From an uncultured Candidatus Actinomarina sp. (GTDB lineage: Bacteria > Actinomycetota > Acidimicrobiia > Actinomarinales > Actinomarinaceae): DNA of 64,000 nucleotides. A model generated the notes under the pieces. That model did not search any database, had not been told where the DNA came from, and saw nothing but the letters and a program-made list of their open reading frames with translations. Both the position numbers and the translations under genes were made by a program. This document shows, in pieces, positions 16,647 through 25,223 of this stretch; the first letter of the stretch is position 1; each line of letters begins with the position of its first letter. The DNA lies in NCBI GenBank assembly GCA_902593795.1, contig CACJJR010000001.1, forward strand, positions 1 through 64,000. Reading direction: 5' to 3'.

Positions 16647-17350
16647 AAGATAATAATTTTCAGATTGTAGTTCCTTTTTACAATGATGAAGATAGTTTTG
16701 AAACCTTTGTAGAGATATTAAACAAAATGGAAACTGAAGATAATGCGTTTATCTTGCTTGATAATGGATCAGATACAAATGAAATAAAAAAAATTGCAGA
16801 AAATAAACGTAAAAATAATTGGACTTTTGTTCGTTCTGAAAAAAATCTTGGCTTTGGTGGAGGAATTAAATATGCTGCTGAATTTGTCGAGAAAGAATTT
16901 GTTGCGTGGATGCCGGGAAATTTAAAATTAAATCCATCAGATGTTTATGAAGTCATAGCTAAGCAAAAATTGGATGAAAAGTATTTATATATCAAATGCG
17001 CGCGTAAAAATCGTCCAAAAATTGATCACCTAAAAACTAGAATATTTGGAATTATTGCAAGTATATATTTTGGAAAAAAAATATTCGATGCCGGAGGCAC
17101 TCCCAATTTAATTCATAAAGATTTCTTTTCTATTGAAAAAGACTTTCCAAAAGATTTTTCATTTGATGTATTTGTTTACTATTACTGCCTGTTAAATAGC
17201 TTTAAAATTAAAAGGCCATCCATTAGCTATAAAACAAGAGTTCATGGAGAATCTCACTGGCAAAAAGGTTTGATTAGCGAAATTAAATTAACTTTTAATA
17301 TATTAAAGTACAAGAAACAATGGAAAGATATCTCAAAAATAAAAATTTAG
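16643..17350 (+). CDS. GT2-family glycosyltransferase with atypical metal motif
   Basis: A 235-residue GT-A protein: VVPFYNDED, LDNGSD, a GFGGGIKYA segment like the one in the GT2 at 7268, and HGESHW near the end. Where relatives have an Asp-containing ADLQ or DAD motif, this protein reads WMPGNLKL, so the metal-binding acid seems to be lost or moved. It starts with TTG at 16643 inside TTGA, overlapping the nucleotidyltransferase stop, so translation is coupled. Inference: it uses the product of that enzyme, or binds it without a metal. It ends 3 bp from the convergent FkbM gene. Confidence 0.75.
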   Translation: MKDNNFQIVVPFYNDEDSFETFVEILNKMETEDNAFILLDNGSDTNEIKKIAENKRKNNWTFVRSEKNLGFGGGIKYAAEFVEKEFVAWMPGNLKLNPSDVYEVIAKQKLDEKYLYIKCARKNRPKIDHLKTRIFGIIASIYFGKKIFDAGGTPNLIHKDFFSIEKDFPKDFSFDVFVYYYCLLNSFKIKRPSISYKTRVHGESHWQKGLISEIKLTFNILKYKKQWKDISKIKI

Positions 17351-17353
17351 TTT

Positions 17354-18085
17354 CTAGATATTAAATATTAATTTGATTAGTTTTTTGGGATAAAAAACTT
17401 TTTTTAAATTTAAGTAAAAATTAGAAATTACAATATTTTTAATTAAAAAATTCAATAACGGTTTTTTATAATTTATATTTGTTTGTTTAATGTAAAAAGC
17501 ATCTCCGTAGTGTTTGAAGCAATCAATATTGGTGAATATTCTGATAAAATTGTACTGCTTAAGGTATTTATCTAAATCTTTTACTAATGCATTGTTACTG
17601 TAAAGGTCTTTTGTATTAATTTCTGTGAAAATAAATTCGACATCATTTAATGAATCTCCAAACCCTTTTATAACTTCTAATTCATATCCCTGAACATCTA
17701 TCGTTAGAAAATTAAGAGTATCAATGCCCAAGCCATCAAATCGTTGAACAGTGATTTTTTCTCTTTCATTAAATTGAATATCCGGCTGAACTTTTAAGTG
17801 ATAACTAGGCTCAAGTATTGAAGAACTCTTTCCTTCATTTCCGTCCGATTTGAATAAAGTACTTGAATGATTTTCTGAACCGAGACCAATATTGAAGCAC
17901 TCAACATTTTTATAATTATTCATTTTTTTAACTAAGTTATTAAAAATTTCAATTTGGGGCTCAAATAAATATATTTTATTAGCATTAAACTTTAGATACT
18001 CGTCAACTTCTTGACCTAAATGAGCACCAACATGAATGATGCCATTTATTTCGTTTTTGAATTTTTCCAAAAATATTGAAATCAT
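17354..18085 (-). CDS. FkbM-family methyltransferase
   Basis: A 243-residue SAM-dependent methyltransferase of the FkbM type, usually O-methylating sugar hydroxyls. IIHVGAHLGQE is the SAM-binding loop, IYLFEPQ the acidic strand end, and FLTIDVQGYELEVIKGF the family's conserved TIDVQG/E segment. It shares a long patterned segment (SSSxLEPxxHL then PxIxFN) with the FkbM protein at 51589, so the two are close paralogs. The ATG at 18085 is preferred over the upstream TTG 18091 because TAATAT (18092-18097) lies 6 nt before it. Divergent from the GT10 gene, 48 bp away. Confidence 0.85.
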   Translation of the reverse strand: MISIFLEKFKNEINGIIHVGAHLGQEVDEYLKFNANKIYLFEPQIEIFNNLVKKMNNYKNVECFNIGLGSENHSSTLFKSDGNEGKSSSILEPSYHLKVQPDIQFNEREKITVQRFDGLGIDTLNFLTIDVQGYELEVIKGFGDSLNDVEFIFTEINTKDLYSNNALVKDLDKYLKQYNFIRIFTNIDCFKHYGDAFYIKQTNINYKKPLLNFLIKNIVISNFYLNLKKVFYPKKLIKLIFNI

Positions 18086-18091
18086 TATCAA

Positions 18092-18097
18092 ATATTA
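18092..18097 (-). promoter_or_regulatory. -10-like TAATAT box, FkbM side of the 18085/18134 divergent promoter
   Basis: Minus-strand TAATAT, 6 nt, then ATG 18085. The intergenic gap is only 48 bp and carries the facing box for the GT10 gene as well, so both promoters overlap in a very short space. Confidence 0.4.
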
Positions 18098-18121
18098 ATA
18101 CTTGAATAGAATAAAATTCGG

Positions 18122-18127
18122 TATGAT
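18122..18127 (+). promoter_or_regulatory. -10-like TATGAT box for the GT10 gene
   Basis: TATGAT then TATTTT then ATG 18134: a 6-nt gap, leaderless-type. A TTGAAT (18102-18107) lies 14 nt upstream of the box, closer than the usual 17. Confidence 0.4.
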
Positions 18128-18133
18128 TATTTT

Positions 18134-18979
18134 ATGAAGATAAGCTTTTTAGACTTTTGGCCAGGCTTTGAACCAAAAAATAACTTTTTTTACCACTCAA
18201 TTAAACAATTAGGCTTAAATTATAAAGTCGTAAGCCCAAGAAGAGCTGATATTATTTTTTTTAGTTGTTTTGGAAAAGAAAATTTAAAATATGACAATTG
18301 TAAAAAAATTTTATTCCTAGGTGAAAATCTTGATTTAAAGCAATACAACTTTGATTATTCAATTACACATCATTTATTAAATGAAAAAACGCCAAGCCAC
18401 TTTAGGCTTCCTTTATGGAAAACTTACATCGATTGGTTTAATGTTAAAACATATACGAATCCAAAATATTTAATTCCATTGAATTATATTGATCAACAAA
18501 ATGAATTTAATTTAGCTAATAAAAATAAATTTTGTACAATTGTTTACTCTTCTGAGTATGAATCAAGACATAAATATATTAACTTAATTTCTAAATATAA
18601 AAATATTGAAGTCTTTGGAAAAAATAAATTTAATAATTTTCTGGAGGAAGGTGAAAACACCAAAATGTCACATTTATCTTCATACAAATTCTCTTTAGCA
18701 ATGGAAAATCAAATTTCAGATGGTTACATTACCGAGAAACTTCTTCACGCCAAAATTTCTGGTAATATTCCAATATTTTATGGAGACTCCACTGTAAAAG
18801 ATGACTTTAACGAAAATTGTTTTATTTATATAAATGAGAATGATGATTTAGACTTAATTCATTTAATTGAAGAGCTAGATAAAAATGAATCAATGTACAA
18901 GAGTAAATTTAATGAACCTTTGTTTGTAGAAGAGCCAACAATTAACGATTTCTTAAACTATCTCGGTAATATAATCTAA
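18134..18979 (+). CDS. GT10 alpha-1,3/4-fucosyltransferase-like glycosyltransferase
   Basis: A 281-residue GT10 enzyme, which transfers L-fucose from GDP-fucose to a GlcNAc, glucose or related acceptor. The C-terminal GDP-binding signature is clear: YKFSLAMENQISDGYITEKL followed by AKISGNIPIFYGD and DFNENCFIY, as in bacterial FucT and alpha-(1,3)-FucTs. No heptad repeats are seen at the C-terminus, unlike Helicobacter enzymes. The gmd and fcl genes for GDP-L-fucose are 2-4 kb downstream, giving a complete supply and use route in this part of the locus. Upstream box suggests a leaderless mRNA. Confidence 0.88.
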   Translation: MKISFLDFWPGFEPKNNFFYHSIKQLGLNYKVVSPRRADIIFFSCFGKENLKYDNCKKILFLGENLDLKQYNFDYSITHHLLNEKTPSHFRLPLWKTYIDWFNVKTYTNPKYLIPLNYIDQQNEFNLANKNKFCTIVYSSEYESRHKYINLISKYKNIEVFGKNKFNNFLEEGENTKMSHLSSYKFSLAMENQISDGYITEKLLHAKISGNIPIFYGDSTVKDDFNENCFIYINENDDLDLIHLIEELDKNESMYKSKFNEPLFVEEPTINDFLNYLGNII

Positions 18980-18997
18980 TAAAATCAAAAGCCGTGT

Positions 18998-19786
18998 TTA
19001 TATCGAACTAAATTTATCTCTAAAAAAAGTAAAAGACTTTTCAGATTCTTCTATATTTGATAGAGAAACACTATCTTTTCTTTTTCTATGAAAATGATAA
19101 TGATCTTTAGAAAGAACTATTTCTTTTCCTGAATTTAACCATAAATAAGAAATTGCTAAAGCATCTGCAGCAAGAGGAATTTCTTTATTAAGATAATATT
19201 CATTCATAGTTTCTAAATAATCATTTTTTGAAGTAATAAAATTACCACAATTTAAGATCCAATATATATTTTTTTCAAGAGTAATACTTTTTTTATATTT
19301 GATTGAATCATAAATAATTTTTGAATTAATTATCAAATCCTTATCTGTAAGCCTTACTAAATTTTTATTAGGAAACATATAATACTCGTAGTTGTAGAAA
19401 AACTGTTTAAATATTGATGGATAGTATATTCTTTTATTATCAAAATTTTCCAAAACTTTAGTAAGGATAAAATCTATATTTTTTGCAGCTATGTTATCTG
19501 AATCTATTTGATAGACCATGTCATTTGAACATAAATTAATTGCATTATATTTATTATTGAAAGCTCCTAAATTGTCACTATTTTGGAATAATTTAAATTG
19601 AATACTGCTATTACTTTTTTTAAATTTATTTAGAATTTTTTCTATTTTTCTATTTTCAGCCACATTGCTGGAATCATCTGAAATAATGACCTCATTTATT
19701 ATTTCAGATTTTTCAATACTTCTCAAAAGTATTGATACATATTTACTAGATAAGTACGTTGGTATTGCTAAAGAGATTTTTTTCAT
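18998..19786 (-). CDS. GT2-family glycosyltransferase
   Basis: A 262-residue GT-A enzyme: LAIPTYLSSKYV at the start, ISDDSSN near 34-40, and YQIDSDN, whose DSD is the metal/donor motif at about 95. No membrane helices. It lies alone on the minus strand between two plus-strand transferase genes. TATAAT (minus strand, 19802-19807) lies 15 nt before the ATG, so a short leader is expected. Donor and acceptor cannot be inferred; neighbours point to a role in the fucosylated part of the glycan. Confidence 0.8.
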   Translation of the reverse strand: MKKISLAIPTYLSSKYVSILLRSIEKSEIINEVIISDDSSNVAENRKIEKILNKFKKSNSSIQFKLFQNSDNLGAFNNKYNAINLCSNDMVYQIDSDNIAAKNIDFILTKVLENFDNKRIYYPSIFKQFFYNYEYYMFPNKNLVRLTDKDLIINSKIIYDSIKYKKSITLEKNIYWILNCGNFITSKNDYLETMNEYYLNKEIPLAADALAISYLWLNSGKEIVLSKDHYHFHRKRKDSVSLSNIEESEKSFTFFRDKFSSI

Positions 19787-19861
19787 AGTTTCTGTTAATT
19801 CATTATAGAAAATTTAAAGTTTTTATAACAAAGTTTCTTTCCATATGTATATTGAATTTGT

Positions 19862-20794
19862 ATGAACTTTCTTTATTGTCTAGATGAAAATTACAATACA
19901 CAAGCAATAATGTCTTTATATACTCTAAATAATGTTATTGATGGAACCGTCAATATTTTTATTGCGCACAACAATATTGCATCTATTAAAAAACAGATCT
20001 CACAATTTAATTTAGATAAACTAAATATAAATTATTTGAATATTTCTAATGATATAGAATTACCAAATTTAAAAAATGAACATGTTACAGAAGCAACATA
20101 CTATAGAATTTTTGCTTTAAGTAAATTAAACGAAAGTTTAGACCATATTGTTTATATTGACTCTGATATTATTTTTAATAAAAACCCCTTACACAGCTTT
20201 AACAGTTTAAAAAATAAACTTTTCTCATCTGAATTTGAAATTTCTGCAAATACGATAGGAAAATACCAATCCGGGAACAAAGAGTTAGATAAATATTTTG
20301 ACTATTTAGAAATTAATGATAAATATTTTAATGCAGGAGTCATTATGTACGATTTAAGTAAATACAGGAAAAATAAGCTCGATCAAAAATTAAAATCACA
20401 TTTATTAAACTTTAATAAGGAAGCAAAGTATTGGGATCAAGATATCTTAAACGTTTATTTTAATGGACAATACTTAGAGCTTCCAGAAACTTTAAATAAT
20501 AATGTTGTTACTGAAAATGAAAATATCAACATTGAGGAGGAGCTAGAAAAAATCACTATGCACTTCGCTGGAAGAACCAAGCCCTGGCATGTTGAAGGAT
20601 TAAAATATCCCGTTGGATGCTATTTCCAAAAAATTTATCGAAGTATTTTTGATGATGAATATTTTATTAGTCCATACAACAAGAGAAGACATTTTAGAGA
20701 AATTAAAAATTTTTTAAGAGATAGAAAATCTTATTGTATTAATAACCAAATGACCTTTTTGATAAAAAGCACTTTTTTACTTTTTAAGTTATGA
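19862..20794 (+). CDS. GT8-family glycosyltransferase (LPS galactosyl/glucosyltransferase-like)
   Basis: A 310-residue retaining GT8 enzyme, related to LgtC/RfaJ. Visible: an opening strand FLYCLDENYN, EATYYRIFAL, the metal motif YIDSDII (Asp100, Asp102), YFNAGVIMYDL, KYWDQDILNVYF and MHFAGRTKPW; the last His and Lys bind the UDP phosphate in this family. UDP-galactose or UDP-glucose would be typical donors. The C-terminal ~50 residues are basic and hydrophobic, as in membrane-associated GT8 proteins. TATATT (19848-19853) ends 8 nt before the ATG. It overlaps gmd tail-to-tail by 6 bp. Confidence 0.88.
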   Translation: MNFLYCLDENYNTQAIMSLYTLNNVIDGTVNIFIAHNNIASIKKQISQFNLDKLNINYLNISNDIELPNLKNEHVTEATYYRIFALSKLNESLDHIVYIDSDIIFNKNPLHSFNSLKNKLFSSEFEISANTIGKYQSGNKELDKYFDYLEINDKYFNAGVIMYDLSKYRKNKLDQKLKSHLLNFNKEAKYWDQDILNVYFNGQYLELPETLNNNVVTENENINIEEELEKITMHFAGRTKPWHVEGLKYPVGCYFQKIYRSIFDDEYFISPYNKRRHFREIKNFLRDRKSYCINNQMTFLIKSTFLLFKL

Positions 20795-21820
20795 AGTTGG
20801 GTACTCCCAAGTAGGATTTAAAAGTTTATTTTTTACTAAAGTGAGCTCTTTTTCGGCTTCGTTTAAATCATTTTCAACCATCATTTTGACCAATCCATTA
20901 AAGTCAACTTCTGGTTTCCATCCAAGCTTTTCTTTAATCTTTTTAGGATTTCCAAGAAGATAATCAACTTCATTGGGCCTAAAGTACTTTTCAGATGTCA
21001 CAACAAAGTCTTTCCAATCTAAATCAACAATGTTAAATGCGACTTTTAAAAAATCTTCTACTGTGTATGTTTCTCCTGTAGCAACGACCCAATCATCTGG
21101 TGCGTCACTTTGCATCATCATCCACATGGCTTTTACATAATCTCCAGCAAAGCCCCAGTCTCTTGAGGCCTCAAGGTTTCCAAGCGTTAACTTCTCTTGT
21201 AAGCCAAAATGAATTCTTCCAATTGCTTTTGTTATTTTTCTTGTAACGAAAGTTTCACCCCTTCTTGGAGATTCATGATTAAATAAAATTCCATTTACTC
21301 CAAATATTCCATATGATTCTCTGTATACTTTATTTGTTTCGTGAGCAAATAATTTTGAAGATGCGTAAGGACTTTTTGGAATTAATGGTGATTCTTCGTC
21401 AAGGCTTGTTTCTTTATCTCCTCCATACATTTCAGAACTAGATGCTTGATAATATTTAATTTCTTTGTCTGAATTTCTAATTGATTCTAATAATGATAAA
21501 GGTCCCAAAACACTAGTTTGTGAAGTATAAAGCGGATTTTTAAACGATACAGCAACGTGTGATTGTGCACCTAAATTATAAACCTCGTCAGGCTGTACTT
21601 GAGTTACTAGATTTGACATAGAGGCGGGATCAAGTAAATCAGCATAGTGTAAATGAAGCATGCCTGTATTTATATTGTTAGATATTAAAGTATCAATTCT
21701 AGATGTATTGATAGAAGATGACCTACGAATCGTGCCGTGTACTTCATAACCTTTTTCAATTAATAATTCAGCCAAATAAGAACCATCTTGACCTGTAATT
21801 CCAGTTATAAGAGCTTTCAT
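20789..21820 (-). CDS. gmd: GDP-mannose 4,6-dehydratase
   Basis: Converts GDP-D-mannose to GDP-4-keto-6-deoxy-D-mannose, the first step to GDP-L-fucose, GDP-rhamnose or related sugars. The 343-residue protein is near-canonical: LITGITGQDGSYLAE at the NADP loop, GTIRRSSSINTSRID (NADP phosphate binding), YYQASSSEMYG for the catalytic Thr/Ser-Glu region, PYASSK for Tyr/Lys, FNHESPRRGETFVTRKI, and SRDWGFAGDYV. Its partner fcl lies about 1.1 kb upstream on the other strand. TATAAT (21828-21833) is 7 nt before the ATG, so it has its own promoter. Confidence 0.95.
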   Translation of the reverse strand: MKALITGITGQDGSYLAELLIEKGYEVHGTIRRSSSINTSRIDTLISNNINTGMLHLHYADLLDPASMSNLVTQVQPDEVYNLGAQSHVAVSFKNPLYTSQTSVLGPLSLLESIRNSDKEIKYYQASSSEMYGGDKETSLDEESPLIPKSPYASSKLFAHETNKVYRESYGIFGVNGILFNHESPRRGETFVTRKITKAIGRIHFGLQEKLTLGNLEASRDWGFAGDYVKAMWMMMQSDAPDDWVVATGETYTVEDFLKVAFNIVDLDWKDFVVTSEKYFRPNEVDYLLGNPKKIKEKLGWKPEVDFNGLVKMMVENDLNEAEKELTLVKNKLLNPTWEYPTS

Positions 21821-21827
21821 TTAGATA

Positions 21828-21833
21828 ATTATA
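21828..21833 (-). promoter_or_regulatory. -10 TATAAT box for gmd
   Basis: Minus-strand TATAAT, 7 nt, ATG 21820. Predicted transcript start is at or one base before the start codon; no Shine-Dalgarno could fit. Confidence 0.45.
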
Positions 21834-21848
21834 GTTAGGTATATTGGC

Positions 21849-22877
21849 TTAATTGATTTTTTTAAAATGAATTTGATATTTGTTTTTAAATCTATAGATT
21901 ATCCGGAAAAAACCATTTTTTGATTTTAAATATCTTTTATATAAACTTTTTCTATATTGAAATAGAGTGTTAAGAGTAGTATTTACTTGGACAGTTATTG
22001 CTTCTTCGGATTTATTTAAATCACTTTTCAAATAATCAGACCAATAATTAAAGTCAATTTTTTTGAAGTCATAAGATTTTAGATTATTTAAATAATTTCT
22101 TAACGTTTGAGCAGTAACATCATAAAAACTATCCACAAAAAGAATAGGGAGTTTATCAAAACTTTTAAATGCAATTCGGTTTTTTATAACAGGTATTGAT
22201 CCAGAATATAGAGCCTCCCATACTCTGTGGGTATCAATTCCATTACCTTCGGGACAAAGAACGAAGCTACTTGAGACAAGATTATTTTTATATTCTTCTA
22301 ATCCTATTTTATTAGTAACAACTTTAGCCCAGTCATATTTTTCAAAATAATTATTTAAATCATTTCTTTCACGAATATTGGTGTTTTTTTCAAAATTTAA
22401 ATAAATTAAATTTTCTTTGCTGTGGACGTATTCTTCTTGATTAATTAAAAATTCATCATTTTTGAAAACAAGATTCTTTGCATAGCCATTTGAAAGCCCC
22501 AAAGGTATTGCCACTAGGCTTTCATGGTAAAAATCTACATTAACTGATATCCATTTTGAAAATTGATTTGGCATTTTGTTAAATTTATATTTTGAAATTT
22601 TTTCATCAGTTTGGTTTGTTATGAGAGTTAAATTAGAAAGATTTAATTTTTTAATATGGCTGAACAAGATTTCTATAGAGTCGTTAATACAAAATACAAC
22701 GTAATTATCTTTTAAATTAATATCTTTTTTTTGGTAGCAAATATGTGAATCATTCTCGTATAGAATTTCATAATTAAAAATATTTAATTCTTCAAACTGT
22801 TTCTTCGTTACAACTTCAGAGAAAGTAAAATCTGCTAATCTTGCAAATTTATAGCTATTTATATAACTTAATTTCAA
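21849..22877 (-). CDS. Exostosin-like (GT47-type) glycosyltransferase
   Basis: A 342-residue protein whose second half carries the exostosin-type donor-binding segment: SSFVLCPEGNGIDTHRVWEAL followed by YSGSIPVI, very like bacterial and animal GT47/RXYLT1 C-terminal domains. The N-terminal half is divergent. It probably adds a sugar in the cytoplasm. Start is TTG 22877; a GGTG stretch about 6 nt upstream may act as ribosome site. It is divergent from fcl, with about 65 bp between. The family call rests on the C-terminal motif only. Confidence 0.6.
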   Translation of the reverse strand: MKLSYINSYKFARLADFTFSEVVTKKQFEELNIFNYEILYENDSHICYQKKDINLKDNYVVFCINDSIEILFSHIKKLNLSNLTLITNQTDEKISKYKFNKMPNQFSKWISVNVDFYHESLVAIPLGLSNGYAKNLVFKNDEFLINQEEYVHSKENLIYLNFEKNTNIRERNDLNNYFEKYDWAKVVTNKIGLEEYKNNLVSSSFVLCPEGNGIDTHRVWEALYSGSIPVIKNRIAFKSFDKLPILFVDSFYDVTAQTLRNYLNNLKSYDFKKIDFNYWSDYLKSDLNKSEEAITVQVNTTLNTLFQYRKSLYKRYLKSKNGFFRIIYRFKNKYQIHFKKIN

Positions 22878-22941
22878 TATATTATCACCGTTTAAAACTA
22901 TATTAATTTATTATATTAAAGTATTAGAAAAGGAAAATATA

Positions 22942-23862
22942 ATTAAAGTATTAATTTTTGGATCTAACGGTCTAGTTGGATCAAATCTAGTAAAAATTCT
23001 ATCAAATTCAAGAATAGTAACTCAGGTCATTCCTTCCAATCGTAAAGATACAAATCTTTTTTCTTTGAAAGAAACATTAAAAACTATAGAAGAAAGCATG
23101 CCTGATGTAATAGTAAACGCTGCAGCAAAAGTTGGTGGAATTATGGCTAATAATACTTATCGAACAGAATTTATATTAGATAACCTAAAAATAAATATTA
23201 ATATTCTCGAATCAATCATAAAGTACCCAGAGATTAGATTAATAAACTTGGGTAGTAGTTGTATATATCCTCTAGATGCTAAAAATCCAATAAGTGAAGA
23301 CAGTTTGATGAGTGGAAAGTTAGAACCTACTAACTCCCCATATGCGATGGCTAAAATTGCTGCAATTGAAATGGGCAATGCATTAAAAGTTCAATACGGT
23401 CATGAAATAATTAATTTAATGCCTACTAATTTATATGGTCCCAATGATAATTTTGATTTAAACAATAGTCACGTCATACCAGGTTTAATGCGACGATTTC
23501 ACAATGCTACTACTAATAATGATAGTCATATAGAGATATGGGGGACAGGGAAGCCATTGCGTGAATTTTTATACGTAGATGATCTTGCAAATGCAATTGA
23601 ATTTTTGATTAATAAAAATTGGAGTGAAGAATTAGTTAATATTGGAAGCGGTGATGAAGTTTCAATCAAAAATTTGGCAGAATTAATGAAAGATATCACT
23701 GATTTCAAAGGTGATATAAAATTTGATCCCTCTAAGCCTGATGGAAATCCAAGAAAATTGTTGAATTTAGAGAAAATGAATTCTTTAGGGTGGCAATCTT
23801 CAACAACTCTAGAAAATGGTTTAAATAAAACGTATGATTGGTTTATTAAAAATATTGCTTAA
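22942..23862 (+). CDS. fcl: GDP-L-fucose synthase, apparently starting at an ATT codon
   Basis: Epimerises and reduces GDP-4-keto-6-deoxy-mannose to GDP-L-fucose. LGSSCIYP, PYAMAK (Tyr/Lys), NLMPTNLYGPNDNFD and EFLYVDDLA are hallmark segments. The first in-frame ATG/GTG/TTG is TTG 23065, which would delete the Rossmann loop; but the open frame continues upstream through KVLIFGSNGLVG, the missing NADP-binding GxxGxxG. No standard start exists there. AGGA at 22931-22934 lies 7 nt before ATT 22942, so initiation at ATT (giving 306 residues, the family's usual size) is the best reading. ATA 22939 is an alternative. Overlaps the polymerase gene tail-to-tail by 4 bp. Confidence 0.85.
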   Translation: MKVLIFGSNGLVGSNLVKILSNSRIVTQVIPSNRKDTNLFSLKETLKTIEESMPDVIVNAAAKVGGIMANNTYRTEFILDNLKININILESIIKYPEIRLINLGSSCIYPLDAKNPISEDSLMSGKLEPTNSPYAMAKIAAIEMGNALKVQYGHEIINLMPTNLYGPNDNFDLNNSHVIPGLMRRFHNATTNNDSHIEIWGTGKPLREFLYVDDLANAIEFLINKNWSEELVNIGSGDEVSIKNLAELMKDITDFKGDIKFDPSKPDGNPRKLLNLEKMNSLGWQSSTTLENGLNKTYDWFIKNIA

Positions 23863-25223
23863 TTCTTTATAGATAAAAAAGTGCCGATAAAGAAATAATA
23901 ATTTAAAGGAAATTGAACACCCTCCATAGAAACATCAAAAAATGATGCAATAAGTAATGGGATAATAAAATTGAGAATTTTAAAGTTATTGTGTTTTTCT
24001 TTCCATTTTATTACAAAATAACTATGTAAATATAAAAATAGTCCTAGAAGTAATATTCCACCTCTTGCAAAAATATTGAAAAAATAATTGTGAATATTTT
24101 CATTCATGCCGTCAACGCCCATTCTTCCTGGCTCTTGAGGGTCAGTCATAACAGGTAAAATTTCATTATATCCATAGCCAAATAGGTTTTTATTTTCATC
24201 ACTCATGTCATCAAGTAAATCTTGCCAAATATCTAATCTCCAATTTAATGTTCCATCTGTTGACTTTAATACACCCTCATCAAAGTAAAGTGAGAATAGT
24301 ACGCCTACGTAATTTCTTCTTTCAATTAAGTCTTGTAAATTATTTTGTAAAACTTGTGTTTGTGAAATTTCCAATTCAGCATTCATAAGCGGGTTTGATT
24401 TTTCAAAATTTAAATTCCCGTAAATATTCAATGTGGACACAACAAAAATAAATACTCCAAATATTGCATACATAAAAGTTTTGAAAATATTGTCAATTAA
24501 TATTTTTCTATTAGAAAATAATTCCATTACGAAAAATAATGTAAGTGCAATAAAAGAGCCTCTGCTTAAATAAAGAAGTTGTGGTAAAAATAAAGGAATT
24601 ACTATAAAAATAAATATAAAATTCAATTTTTTATTTAAAAAATTATTGAAATAAAATACTAAAACTACAATTACCATCAAGATATCTGAAGCTTTTATGA
24701 ATTCGTATTTATCTGAATAATTCAAGAAAAAGTCTCCAATAAATTTTGGATACCTACTAGAACCAAATATATAAGTAATTGGTATTAGAATTGGTAAAAA
24801 TTTTTGAATTTTTATTACGTATTTATTATTGTGAGGAAAATTAAGTCCCAGAAAATAAAAAGAAGTCATAGCTATAAATGAACCTGCTTTAAAAGTGTAA
24901 GAATTTAATAAATCAGCTTTAGTAAAGATAAGTTGGAGAACAAAATATATAAAAATTAAAATAAAAATTAAATAATTATTGTTGAAATCTTCTTGATAAA
25001 ATTTCAAACAAATAAAAATAAGTAATAAATATCCCGTTAAAACAACAAATTCTCCAAGTCTAAATCCTAATATCTCTAGACCTACAAAAGACCGAGTAAA
25101 AACCATACTCAAAGATATTGAAATCAAAATTAATGGAGCTATTATATTTTTAATTTTTTGCATTAAGTTCAAATTTAATACAAATTTTATGAGTTTTAAA
25201 CACTCGTTAAAAGTTTTTATCAT
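23859..25223 (-). CDS. O-antigen ligase/polymerase-like (Wzy/WaaL) membrane protein
   Basis: A 454-residue protein with about ten hydrophobic helices, a large polar loop around residues 270-370 and, after it, the segment GMNENIHNYFFNIFARGGI, which matches the H-N-x-(F/Y)-L...G positions of the Wzy_C/O-antigen ligase family. Such proteins polymerise lipid-linked repeats or attach glycans on the outer face of the membrane. The first 20 residues are soluble, then LMQKIKNIIAPLILISI begins the first helix; an internal start is possible. It overlaps the GT2 gene upstream by 4 bp (25220-25223), so it is translated from a GT4-GT2-Wzy operon. Confidence 0.75.
   Translation of the reverse strand: MIKTFNECLKLIKFVLNLNLMQKIKNIIAPLILISISLSMVFTRSFVGLEILGFRLGEFVVLTGYLLLIFICLKFYQEDFNNNYLIFILIFIYFVLQLIFTKADLLNSYTFKAGSFIAMTSFYFLGLNFPHNNKYVIKIQKFLPILIPITYIFGSSRYPKFIGDFFLNYSDKYEFIKASDILMVIVVLVFYFNNFLNKKLNFIFIFIVIPLFLPQLLYLSRGSFIALTLFFVMELFSNRKILIDNIFKTFMYAIFGVFIFVVSTLNIYGNLNFEKSNPLMNAELEISQTQVLQNNLQDLIERRNYVGVLFSLYFDEGVLKSTDGTLNWRLDIWQDLLDDMSDENKNLFGYGYNEILPVMTDPQEPGRMGVDGMNENIHNYFFNIFARGGILLLGLFLYLHSYFVIKWKEKHNNFKILNFIIPLLIASFFDVSMEGVQFPLNYYFFIGTFLSIKN

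Noticed and set aside
23065-23862. Short version of fcl starting at TTG 23065
   Set aside because: It would lack the NADP-binding GxxGxxG loop, which is present in the same frame just upstream; the longer reading with a rare start is more likely.
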